NCBI GenBank assembly: GCA_002415895.1
Contig: DIAV01000120.1
Location: 3,100 to 9,283 of the forward strand
Direction of reading: 5' to 3'
DNA length: 6,184 bases
Source of the DNA: Anaerolineales bacterium UBA5069
GTDB taxonomy: Bacteria > Chloroflexota > Anaerolineae > Caldilineales > Caldilineaceae
This document shows, piece by piece, positions 1 through 6,184 of this stretch. A model generated the notes under the pieces. It worked only from the letters and a program-made list of their open reading frames with translations, did not search any database and was not told the DNA's origin. The number at the start of each line of letters is the position of its first letter. Within the stretch, counting starts at the first letter, position 1. The translations under genes and the position numbers were made by a program.

Positions 1-71
1 CCCCGCCGCGCATGTATTTGCTGTTTTCGCTTCTCCAATCGGGCTCTTGGGCCTCTCTCCCCTGACGTCGT

Positions 72-2525
72 ATGGCACTCCTCTACGTTGCCATTGCCTT
101 TGTGATTGGGCTTGTAGTTGCAGCCACTGCGGGCAGCGCGCTCTTTGGCTGCGGCTGGCCGGCGTGGCTTGCCCTTGTGCCCGCGGCCCTGCTCCCTGCG
201 GCGCCGCTGCTCAACCGGTTGGAGCGGCGGCCCGCACCTGCCGTCTGGCCGGCTAGCGCTGGTTTTGTCGCGCCGCGGCGCTGGCCCTCGTTTGCGCTGG
301 CAGGCGCGTGCGTGCTGGCGCTGGCCGCGGGCTGGCTGCACATGGCCGCGACGCCCCTCACCCCATGCTGGAGCAGCGCCGACGTTGCCTGGTACAACGT
401 ACCTGCCGCCACTGCGTATGACGCCGACGCACCGTGGGTAACGGTGACAGGCTTTGTGGACACCTATGTCGCGCAGTTTGACGGGCGCAGCCGCATAACC
501 GTGCGCGCCGCCACGCTTGATGCAGGCGCAGGCGAGCAGCCGGCGCTCGGGCGCGTGACGTTGCTGGCCAATCCCGATGCGCGCCTCCAGTACGGCGCAC
601 CCCTGCGGCTGCGCGGCGTGCTCAGCACACCGCCTGACTTCCGCGATTTCTCCTACCGCGAGTCTCTTGCGCGCCACGGTGTCCACAGCCAGATGTCGCT
701 TGTGCAGGTGGAGATCCTTGACGGCCCGCTGCAAGGCAATCCCTTCCTGCGTTCACTTTACAGAGTTCGCGCGCGCGGCGAGCAACTGATCAACCGTGCG
801 CTGGCCGAGCCTTACGCATCGCTGGCCAATGGCATGTTGCTGGGTATTGAGTCCAACATCCCCGATGCGGTGCGCGCTCAATTCAACGACACCAGCGCGT
901 CACATGTGATTGTGATTAGCGGGTCCAACATCGCGCTCATTACCGGCGTGCTGCTGGCGGCCAGCGCGTGGCTGCTGGGCAAACGCCGCGCCTGGCTGGC
1001 GGCGCTTGCGGGGATTGCCTTCTACACGCTGCTTGTGGGCGCCGAGCCGACGGTCCTGCGCGCGGCCCTCATGGGCGTGCTGGTGGTGATTGCCGCGGCA
1101 ATGGGCCGCCAGAGCACCGCGCTGGTGAGCCTGGCCGCGGCTGTACTGGTGATGGCTGCAATCTCTCCCCATGTGCTGTGGGATGTGGGCTTTCAGATGA
1201 GCGCAGCGGCCACGGCCGGCCTGGTGCTTGTCGCGCCGCGCTTCAGCCGCGCGTTTGCCGCGGCATTGGCGCACGTCTGCCCTGCGCAACGGCCAGTACA
1301 CAGTGCGGCAGGCGGCGCGCCCGCGGTGTTGCGGCTGCTGAGCGACAGCCTCGCCGTGACGCTGGGCGCATCGTTGGCTGTACTGCCCATTATCCTCTAC
1401 GCGTTCCACCGCCTAAGCCTGGTGGGCATCCTCACCAACGTGCTGATTGTGCCCGTGCAGCCGCTGATCCTCTTTGCGGGGTCGGCTGGTTTACTGGCGG
1501 GGCTGATAGGCCTGTGGCCGCTGGCGCAACTGCTCTTCTGGGGCGCGTGGCTGGGGCTGGCGTGGACTGTGGCCGTTGTGGATGCGACGGCGCGCGTGCG
1601 CTGGGCGAGTGTGGCTGTGGGCGGCTTCGGGCTGGGCGCGTTGGTGGTTGCCTATGCGCTGCTGGCCGCCTTTGTGTGGTTGGCGCGCCAACGTGCGCCT
1701 ACGCCTGCCCCTCCTGCTCAGGTTGCTGGAGGCCGTACCGGCGCGCTGCACCGCTCGCCGCTAACGTTGGGCACCTTGGGTGCGCTTGCGCTGATGGTGT
1801 GGCTGGCCGTGCGTGCGCTGCCTGATGGCCGACTGCACGTGCATATACTGGCCGTGGACAAAGGCATTGCCGCGCTGATTGAGACGCCTTCGGGCGCGCA
1901 GGTGCTGGTCGATGGCGGTGGTGATCCAGCGGCGTTGCTGACGGCGCTGGGCGGCGTTATGCCTTTCTGGGATCGCTCGCTCGATCTGGCGCTGCTCTCT
2001 GTGGCCGACAAGCACGCCGCGGCTACGCAGGCTGCCCTGCCCGCGCGCCTTGCTGTGAACGCAGCGCTCGGCCCGCCTGCCACGGGCACGGCAAGTGACG
2101 CCGCCGCCGATGCCTGGGTCCGCATGTGGGACGCCGCGGGTGTGCCCGTGACGCACACTGCGGCTGGGGGCTGGGTGGATTTGGGGGATGGCGTTGCGCT
2201 GTGGGCAGAGGGCGCGCCACCCACGCCGCGCGGCAAGGTGCAGCCCCTCACCTGGCGGCTGGTGTATGGCGATTTCAGCCTGCTGCTGCCGGGCAGCGCC
2301 ACTTCTTTTGGCTTGCCCGCCGACGTGCTGCTCCTGCGCACCGCCGCCCATGCAGAGGCTGGCTGGCCTGCTGCGGCCGCTCCCAACCTAATGGTTGTTT
2401 ACGGCGCGGCCTCGGCGGATGATACGCTCGGCAACCTGGCTGGCAGCACGCTCGTCTATCCAGCGACGGGCGGGCCGCTGGAAATCTGGAGCGATGGGGT
2501 TGCTTGGGGCTGGGCGGCGGAGTGA
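72..2525 (+). CDS. comEC: ComEC/Rec2-family competence protein, DNA-uptake channel, with degenerate C-terminal MBL-like domain
   Basis: This gene encodes the inner-membrane channel that carries single-stranded DNA into the cell during natural transformation. Its 817 residues are a normal length for the three-part form of the family. Residues 1-92 hold hydrophobic N-terminal helices. Residues about 120-215 form the soluble OB-like/DUF4131 region. Residues about 240-535 are the polytopic Competence domain. Family landmarks there are HVIVISGSN (278-286), EPTVLRAALMG (325-335), VGFQMSAAATAG (372-383) and the TNVLIVPVQP stretch (455-464). Residues about 587-800 resemble the metallo-beta-lactamase-like domain, seen in ETPSGAQVLVDGGG (604-617). 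However, the usual THxxADH motif reads LSVADKH (642-648), the later TGD reads PGS (740-742), and the HHGS motif reads TAAHA (757-761). The metal site therefore looks lost. The ATG at 72 is the first available start, because an in-frame TGA lies at 63-65. No clear Shine-Dalgarno sequence precedes it, and I see no convincing promoter in positions 1-71. The family call is secure. Activity in transformation is inferred. Confidence 0.93.
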   Translation: MALLYVAIAFVIGLVVAATAGSALFGCGWPAWLALVPAALLPAAPLLNRLERRPAPAVWPASAGFVAPRRWPSFALAGACVLALAAGWLHMAATPLTPCWSSADVAWYNVPAATAYDADAPWVTVTGFVDTYVAQFDGRSRITVRAATLDAGAGEQPALGRVTLLANPDARLQYGAPLRLRGVLSTPPDFRDFSYRESLARHGVHSQMSLVQVEILDGPLQGNPFLRSLYRVRARGEQLINRALAEPYASLANGMLLGIESNIPDAVRAQFNDTSASHVIVISGSNIALITGVLLAASAWLLGKRRAWLAALAGIAFYTLLVGAEPTVLRAALMGVLVVIAAAMGRQSTALVSLAAAVLVMAAISPHVLWDVGFQMSAAATAGLVLVAPRFSRAFAAALAHVCPAQRPVHSAAGGAPAVLRLLSDSLAVTLGASLAVLPIILYAFHRLSLVGILTNVLIVPVQPLILFAGSAGLLAGLIGLWPLAQLLFWGAWLGLAWTVAVVDATARVRWASVAVGGFGLGALVVAYALLAAFVWLARQRAPTPAPPAQVAGGRTGALHRSPLTLGTLGALALMVWLAVRALPDGRLHVHILAVDKGIAALIETPSGAQVLVDGGGDPAALLTALGGVMPFWDRSLDLALLSVADKHAAATQAALPARLAVNAALGPPATGTASDAAADAWVRMWDAAGVPVTHTAAGGWVDLGDGVALWAEGAPPTPRGKVQPLTWRLVYGDFSLLLPGSATSFGLPADVLLLRTAAHAEAGWPAAAAPNLMVVYGAASADDTLGNLAGSTLVYPATGGPLEIWSDGVAWGWAAE

Positions 2526-2573
2526 AAAACGAAGCGAGGCTTCCACACGCGGAAGCCTCGCTTCGTTTTCACT
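2521..2573. terminator. Bidirectional intrinsic terminator between convergent comEC and the carrier gene
   Basis: A perfect 15-bp GC-rich stem (2530-2544 pairing with 2551-2565) encloses a 6-base loop, ACACGC. It is flanked by an A run on the left (2525-2529) and a T run on the right (2566-2569). The pairing continues through A/T pairs and, after one bulged A, through four more pairs at the base. The structure therefore ends in a U tract when transcribed from either strand. It begins inside the comEC stop codon (2523-2525) and lies 30 bases past the stop of the - strand carrier gene, so it probably ends both transcripts. This is seen directly in the sequence; termination itself is inferred. 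Confidence 0.92.
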
Positions 2574-2602
2574 GATCATTGACCAATGATGTTCTTTCAC
2601 CT

Positions 2603-3925
2603 TTACACAGCCACAGGCCTGGCTTCCATCTCTATGCCTTCCTTGCGCACTGAGGATGCGTTCAGGTCGAGGCGGAAGGTGAGGAAGAGCGCAATCAGCA
2701 GCATGGCGATTTCCAGCGCGAAGATTGAGCTATAGGCGGCAACTGCGCTGCCCGTGGCGCGCTGCACAATCTCGGCCGATGCGCCCCCCAGGAAGGTGCC
2801 CAGCGCGCGCCCCAGCGCGTTGGCCGTGCCCCATACGCCCATGAGCAGCCCCGCCCGCACCGGGCTGGAGAAACTCACGACGCCGGCGAGCATGGCCGCG
2901 CCTGCCAGCCCTGTGCCCAGCCCCATGACAAAGACCAGCCAGCGGAAGATCACGGCGTTGCCCATGATGCCCACGACGATCACTGCGGCGAAGGTCAGCG
3001 CGCTCGCGGCAAAGCCAATGCGCATAAGGTTCATGTAGCCAATCAGCGGCAGCAGAATGATGGCCGAGAGGAGCATGGAGATCAGCACGCCCGGCCCCCA
3101 GTATTGGGAGAGGCGCGTGGTGTCACCCACCGTCATGCCCAGCACCTCGCCGCCAAAGCCTTCCAGCCACACATCCTGCGCCAGCGTGCCCACAAAGGCG
3201 CAGATGATGAGTGTAAAGAAGATGCGCACCTGGCGGTCGGTCAATAGAATTTCGTCCAGGGTTTGGCGGAAGGTGCGCGCACGCACGGTGGCGCTCTGTG
3301 TGGGCAGGTTGGGATTGCGCGGCTCCTGCCAGGGGGCGGCCAGCGCTGCCAGCACCACGAAAACAAACATGACGGTAATGCTCGTACTCACAAGCTTCTG
3401 CGGGTTGAAGTCGTCCAGCGCACGGCCCAGCAGCCCGCCGGCAATGACAGAGCCAATGAGCGTGACGACCTCAATCAGCGTGGCAATCACGCGCCGCTTG
3501 CCGGGATCGTACTTGTCCGTCAGGAGCGCCTGAAAGCTCATGTGGGCAAAGCCGCGCCCAAAGCCGTAGAGGAGCAGGGCCAGCGTAATCCCTGCAATCA
3601 GCAGCCACGCGCCGGGTTCCACGCGCACGGTGAGCATGGCGGTGAAGACGACGCCCAGGCCGCCCAGGAACGCGCCGAGAATAATCCATGGTTCGCGACG
3701 CTTGCCCCACACGGGAAAGCCGTCCGAACGATAGCCAAGCCAGACGCGTATGGGTGATTCGAGGTAGGGCAGGGCGAACATGAGGCCTACAAGCGCCTTC
3801 GAGAGACCCACCTCCACAAGCAGAACGCGGTTGAGCGTGCCTGCCATCAGTACGCCCACAATGCCATAGCCCAATGCAAAGAGCGACAGGCGCACACCAT
3901 TGGCCAAACCAAGCGCTTTCTTCAC
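2603..3925 (-). CDS. PucC / bacteriochlorophyll-delivery (BCD) family MFS transporter
   Basis: This is a 440-residue integral membrane protein with about 12 hydrophobic helices: roughly 11-30, 42-56, 79-98, 106-122, 147-167, 181-198, 233-250, 276-296, 301-321, 326-350, 356-380 and 398-417. A hydrophilic central loop at 199-232 joins the two MFS halves. PucC-like landmarks are LNRVLLVEVGLSKALVGLMF (31-50), YLESPIRVWLGYRSD (54-68) followed by the basic GKRREPW (74-80), and QALLTDKYDPGKRR (132-145). Characterised relatives (PucC, LhaA) help assemble light-harvesting complexes and are thought to move (bacterio)chlorophyll, but non-phototrophs also carry relatives. The start is GTG (3925-3923). 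It shares four bases, GTGA, with the hemG stop and has an AAGGAAG ribosome binding site seven bases upstream, which strongly implies translational coupling. It is the last gene of its unit before the terminator. A tetrapyrrole substrate is inferred from context; a generic MFS exporter is the alternative. Confidence 0.85.
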   Translation of the reverse strand: MKKALGLANGVRLSLFALGYGIVGVLMAGTLNRVLLVEVGLSKALVGLMFALPYLESPIRVWLGYRSDGFPVWGKRREPWIILGAFLGGLGVVFTAMLTVRVEPGAWLLIAGITLALLLYGFGRGFAHMSFQALLTDKYDPGKRRVIATLIEVVTLIGSVIAGGLLGRALDDFNPQKLVSTSITVMFVFVVLAALAAPWQEPRNPNLPTQSATVRARTFRQTLDEILLTDRQVRIFFTLIICAFVGTLAQDVWLEGFGGEVLGMTVGDTTRLSQYWGPGVLISMLLSAIILLPLIGYMNLMRIGFAASALTFAAVIVVGIMGNAVIFRWLVFVMGLGTGLAGAAMLAGVVSFSSPVRAGLLMGVWGTANALGRALGTFLGGASAEIVQRATGSAVAAYSSIFALEIAMLLIALFLTFRLDLNASSVRKEGIEMEARPVAV

Positions 3926-5460
3926 AATGCTTCTTCCTTGTTACTCATGCTGTGCATGGGATTTAATCCCTCAACAGTCACTGTTTGCGTTTGCACTGCC
4001 AGCACTGCCTGCATGGCCTCGGCGGCCGTTGCGCGCCCCTGCGCCACACAATCGGGCACGCCAATGCCGCGGTAGGATGCACCTGTCACATAGATGCCCT
4101 TGGGCAAACCGCGCTCGATCTTGTCCACACGCGCCAGTTGGCCCACATCGGCCTGCGGATAGGCGTTGGGCCAGCGCTGAATTGCGACCGCAATCGACTG
4201 CGCGTTGATGCCCAGCAGCAGGCGCAGCTCGCCCTGCACCGCGGCGCGCAGCTCTGCGTCGTTGAGGGCCATAATGTGGGGGGCGCTGCCGCCAAAGAAT
4301 ACACGCACAACCGTGTACTCCTGCGGAATGCGCTCGGGGAAGCGGGCCGACGTGACGGTGACGGCGTCGATTGCGCGATGCTCGCGGCGCGGGATCATGA
4401 GGCCGCTAAAGGCGTGGGCGGCGTCGAATTCGCGCGTGCGGTAGACAAGCGAGATCGTGCCGATACTCACGTGGCGGATGGCGTCCAGCCGCTGCGCCGA
4501 TGGGCCGTCGATGCCGTTGATCAGCCGCGCGGCGACGTTGGCGGGTGTGGCCAGGATGACCACGTCGGCGGCCAGCGTCTGGCCATCGGCCAATGTCAGC
4601 ACGTAGCCATTCTCGTTGCGCGCCAGTGCCTGCACGTCGGCATTCAGTTGCAGGCGCACGTTGGGCAGCGCGTGCAGGCGCGCGGCAAGTGTGTCCACCA
4701 TCACCTGCGAGCCGTCGGCAAAGGCCATGAAGGCGGGGGGCATGGAAAGCCCCTGTGCCTCCAGCGCCTTGCGCTTGCGCGCCTTGGCAACGCCGCGCGC
4801 CACCGTGGCCACAAAGAGGCCGCCGTGATCGCGCTCCATTTCGCGCATGACGGGCGATGAAACCATGATGCTCTGATGCTGCGGGTCTGTGTTGTAGATG
4901 CCGCCCAGAATGGGGCCAACAAACTTGTCCAGCGTCTCCGGGCCCAGGCGGCGGCTGACAAAGCTCGCGAGTGATTCATCGTCCATGTCACGCCGCGCGC
5001 GCACCAGCGGCTCGGCAATGAGACGCAACTTGGCGCGTGTGCTGATGAGTGTGGAGTTGATGAATTTGGCGGGCGAAAGGGGCACGGGCTTGGGTTCGCC
5101 GTTGTCGAGCACGTAGGTGTTGCTCGTTTCGTTGCCTGCCTTCTGTACGGCATCCTGCAGCCCCAGTTCGCCGGCTAGCTCCCATGCGGCGGCCTTGCGC
5201 GTGATGAAAGACTCGGGGCCGCCGTCGAGCAGCAGCGTGACAGTGCGTCCGGCGTCGTCAAATGTAAGGCGGTCGGTCACGATCTTGCCGCCCCAGCGGT
5301 CGTCACGCTCAAGCAGTGTGACACGTGCGCCGCCTGTGGTTGCGGCCTCCCATGCGGCGCTGAGGCCGCTAATGCCGCCGCCTACAATCAGAACGTGCGG
5401 CTCTGCTTCTGCTGGTCTTGCACTGGCGGTGTTTGCAGGTGGAGGGAAGAAATCATTCAC
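3922..5460 (-). CDS. hemG: Protoporphyrinogen (or coproporphyrinogen) oxidase, FAD-dependent, HemY/HemG type
   Basis: This gene encodes the FAD enzyme that removes six electrons from protoporphyrinogen IX, or from coproporphyrinogen III in the coproporphyrin branch, passing them to oxygen. It belongs to the HemY type (hemY of Bacillus, TIGR00562-like), not the flavodoxin-like HemG of Escherichia coli. With the GTG start the protein has 512 residues; the family is usually about 450-480. Landmarks in that numbering are the dinucleotide-binding VLIVGGGISGLSAAWEA (23-39), LLERDDRWGGKI (49-60), GPESFITRKA (81-90), FVGPILGGIYNTDP (180-193), FADGSQVMVDTLA (247-259), ATPANVAARLI (304-314) and the C-terminal FAD contact YVTGASYRGIGVPDCVAQGR (457-476). 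About 20 residues precede the FAD fold, and a polar tail of about 30 residues follows the last motif. I prefer GTG at 5460 because AGAAGGAG lies ten bases upstream. An in-frame ATG at 5484 would add eight residues but has no ribosome binding site. The gene follows hemH and overlaps the carrier gene by four bases. Confidence 0.93.
   Translation of the reverse strand: MNDFFPPPANTASARPAEAEPHVLIVGGGISGLSAAWEAATTGGARVTLLERDDRWGGKIVTDRLTFDDAGRTVTLLLDGGPESFITRKAAAWELAGELGLQDAVQKAGNETSNTYVLDNGEPKPVPLSPAKFINSTLISTRAKLRLIAEPLVRARRDMDDESLASFVSRRLGPETLDKFVGPILGGIYNTDPQHQSIMVSSPVMREMERDHGGLFVATVARGVAKARKRKALEAQGLSMPPAFMAFADGSQVMVDTLAARLHALPNVRLQLNADVQALARNENGYVLTLADGQTLAADVVILATPANVAARLINGIDGPSAQRLDAIRHVSIGTISLVYRTREFDAAHAFSGLMIPRREHRAIDAVTVTSARFPERIPQEYTVVRVFFGGSAPHIMALNDAELRAAVQGELRLLLGINAQSIAVAIQRWPNAYPQADVGQLARVDKIERGLPKGIYVTGASYRGIGVPDCVAQGRATAAEAMQAVLAVQTQTVTVEGLNPMHSMSNKEEAL
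3933..3939 (-). promoter_or_regulatory. Ribosome binding site of the carrier gene, inside the hemG 3' end
   Basis: On the - strand AAGGAAG lies seven bases before the GTG start at 3925. It sits within the last codons of hemG. Together with the GTGA stop/start overlap it supports the GTG start and coupled translation of the two genes. Confidence 0.7.
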
Positions 5461-5470
5461 GAGAGTGAGG

Positions 5471-5478
5471 CTCCTTCT
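5471..5478 (-). promoter_or_regulatory. Ribosome binding site that favours the GTG start of hemG
   Basis: On the - strand AGAAGGAG ends ten bases before the GTG at 5460. It lies just downstream of the alternative ATG at 5484, so it cannot serve that ATG. It is the only good Shine-Dalgarno match in the hemH-hemG gap and decides the start in favour of the GTG. Confidence 0.6.
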
Positions 5479-5486
5479 GGTCATTC

Positions 5487-5508
5487 AAAACGCCCACGCG
5501 CGTGGGCG
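5487..5508 (-). terminator. 18-bp perfect palindrome followed by a T run in the hemH-hemG gap; possible terminator or attenuator
   Basis: Positions 5491-5508 read CGCCCACGCGCGTGGGCG, which equals its own reverse complement. As RNA it would fold into a short GC-rich hairpin with a tight GCGC loop (seven paired bases). On the - strand it is followed directly by TTTT (5490-5487), the layout of a weak intrinsic terminator. It lies between the hemH stop and the hemG ribosome binding site and could end or attenuate the hemH transcript. The T run is short, so partial read-through is likely. The palindrome could instead bind a dimeric regulator. Confidence 0.5.
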
Positions 5509-5540
5509 CAAATCAGGCAACCGGCGGCGCCAAGGCGCGT

Positions 5541-5566
5541 GCGCCATGGAATTGCACTCATGGCGC
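5541..5566 (-). repeat. Inverted repeat immediately after the hemH stop codon
   Basis: GCGCCATG (5541-5548) and CATGGCGC (5559-5566) are exact reverse complements around a 10-base spacer. The right arm touches the last base of the hemH stop codon (TAG, 5568-5566). No T run follows it, so it is more likely a 3' mRNA stem or a chance structure than a terminator. Confidence 0.35.
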
Positions 5567-6184
5567 TAGCGTGCAGGCTGTACCCAGCCCTGCAGGGCTT
5601 CCAGCAGTATCTGGTTGAGTGCGTGCAGGTGATCAGGGCGATCATTGAGCGCGGGGATGTAGGTGAAGCGGCCGCCCCCCGCTTCCTGGAAAGTGTGACG
5701 CGCCTCGCGCCCCACTTCGTCCACAGTCTCGAGACAATCGCCCGAGAAGCCCGGGCAGAGCGCCTGCACGCTGGGCACGCCCGCCTTGCCCCACGCCTCC
5801 ATGGTTTCATCGGTGTAGGGGCGCAGCCACTCAATTGGCCCCAGGCGCGACTGGAAGGTGAGCCAGTATTCATCTTCGCCAATGCCCAGCGCCTGCGCCA
5901 GCCGCGCTGCGGTCGCGCGGCACTCGTTGGGGTAGGGATCACCCTTCTGTGCGTAGCTTTTGGGGATGCCGTGGAAGCTGAATAGCAAGCGCTCGGCGCG
6001 CCCCTCGGCCTGCCACTGCTCGCGAATCGTATTGGCCAGCGCAGCGATGTAGGCCGGGTGGTCATGATAGTGCTGAATGGTGCGCAGGGCAGGCACATGC
6101 CGCCACTGCTTGAGTTCATCAAATACGGCGTCAAAGGCCGTGGCGGTTGTGGTGGCCGAATACTGGGGAAAGAGTGGGAAGACA
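5566..6184 (-). CDS. hemH: Ferrochelatase (partial; N-terminal part lies beyond the right edge)
   Basis: This enzyme inserts ferrous iron into the porphyrin ring, at the end of the protoporphyrin route or one step before the end of the coproporphyrin route. The visible 205 codons are open to the window edge and cover about the C-terminal two thirds of a typical 310-360 residue protein. The visible part starts with FPLFPQYSATTTATAFDAV (2-20 of the fragment). It continues with LLFSFHGIPKSY (67-78), whose His71 matches the family's catalytic histidine, then GDPYPNEC (81-88), TFQSRLGPIEWLRPYTDET (109-127), and CPGFSGDCLETVDEV (143-157), whose Glu152 matches the active-site glutamate. It ends with YIPALNDRPDHL (175-186). 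The SFHGIP and CPGFSxDCLET forms resemble the Gram-negative type. There is no C-terminal iron-sulfur extension or Hlip-like helix. The stop is TAG. It is probably transcribed with hemG 105 bases downstream. Confidence 0.95.
   Translation of the reverse strand, partial: VFPLFPQYSATTTATAFDAVFDELKQWRHVPALRTIQHYHDHPAYIAALANTIREQWQAEGRAERLLFSFHGIPKSYAQKGDPYPNECRATAARLAQALGIGEDEYWLTFQSRLGPIEWLRPYTDETMEAWGKAGVPSVQALCPGFSGDCLETVDEVGREARHTFQEAGGGRFTYIPALNDRPDHLHALNQILLEALQGWVQPAR

Noticed and set aside
12..65. 17-codon frame (MYLLFSLLQSGSWASLP) ending six bases before comEC, possibly the tail of an upstream gene
   Set aside because: It is open to the left edge but too short to recognise, with no ribosome binding site. 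The 71 bases before comEC show no supportable gene or promoter.
968..1825. 285-codon open frame on the + strand inside comEC
   Set aside because: It is a frame-shifted shadow of comEC in GC-rich DNA. The translation is rich in Arg, Gly, Cys and Ala with no domain, and the comEC frame carries all recognisable motifs.
1718..2386. 222-codon open frame on the - strand opposite comEC
   Set aside because: It is an antisense shadow with low-complexity Ser/Ala/Pro composition, no ribosome binding site and no family resemblance.
2575..2590. Small inverted repeat ATCATT-GACC-AATGAT just right of the terminator
   Set aside because: A six-bp AT-rich stem is weak, and the large hairpin next to it already explains termination.
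3985..4860. 291-codon open frame on the + strand opposite hemG
   Set aside because: The His/Gly/Val/Ala-rich translation is a typical antisense shadow of a GC-rich gene. The - strand frame is clearly protoporphyrinogen oxidase.
5395..5985. 196-codon + strand frame across the hemG 5' end and hemH
   Set aside because: It overlaps two confident - strand genes and has no domain or ribosome binding site.

Overview
The window is a GC-rich bacterial chromosomal segment of ordinary housekeeping type. A comEC competence gene lies on the + strand and converges on a heme-biosynthesis gene group on the - strand. The high GC, the SGSN variant of the ComEC core motif, and the combination of a HemH-HemY pair with a PucC-type carrier suggest a Chloroflexota-like organism. 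This is an impression from protein sequence only, and no marker gene in the window proves it.

Layout. Positions 1-71 hold no supportable gene. Positions 72-2525 (+) encode a full-length ComEC/Rec2-family DNA-uptake channel whose C-terminal metallo-beta-lactamase-like domain has lost all recognisable metal ligands. Positions 2521-2573 hold a strong bidirectional terminator hairpin that overlaps the comEC stop codon and separates the convergent units. Reading leftwards on the - strand from the right edge come: the C-terminal two thirds of ferrochelatase (hemH, 5566-6184, running off the window); a 105-base gap with two inverted repeats, one of them an 18-bp perfect palindrome followed by a T run; an oxygen-dependent-type protoporphyrinogen/coproporphyrinogen oxidase (hemG, called hemY in Bacillus; 3922-5460); and a 12-helix major facilitator protein of the PucC / bacteriochlorophyll-delivery family (2603-3925). 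The carrier's GTG start overlaps the hemG stop in a GTGA tetranucleotide.

How the genes fit together. HemG and HemH catalyse late steps of heme synthesis (oxidation of the porphyrinogen and iron insertion). The gene order hemH-hemY matches the hemEHY operon of Bacillus subtilis, so hemE may lie just beyond the right edge. The translational coupling of a PucC-family carrier to the porphyrinogen oxidase suggests that the carrier handles a tetrapyrrole, either heme or porphyrin or, in a phototroph, a (bacterio)chlorophyll precursor.

No mobile element, CRISPR array, tRNA or rRNA was seen, and I did not find a clearly new multi-gene system. The points most worth a second look are the degenerate ComEC nuclease-like domain, the heme-coupled PucC-family carrier, and the structured hemH-hemG gap.
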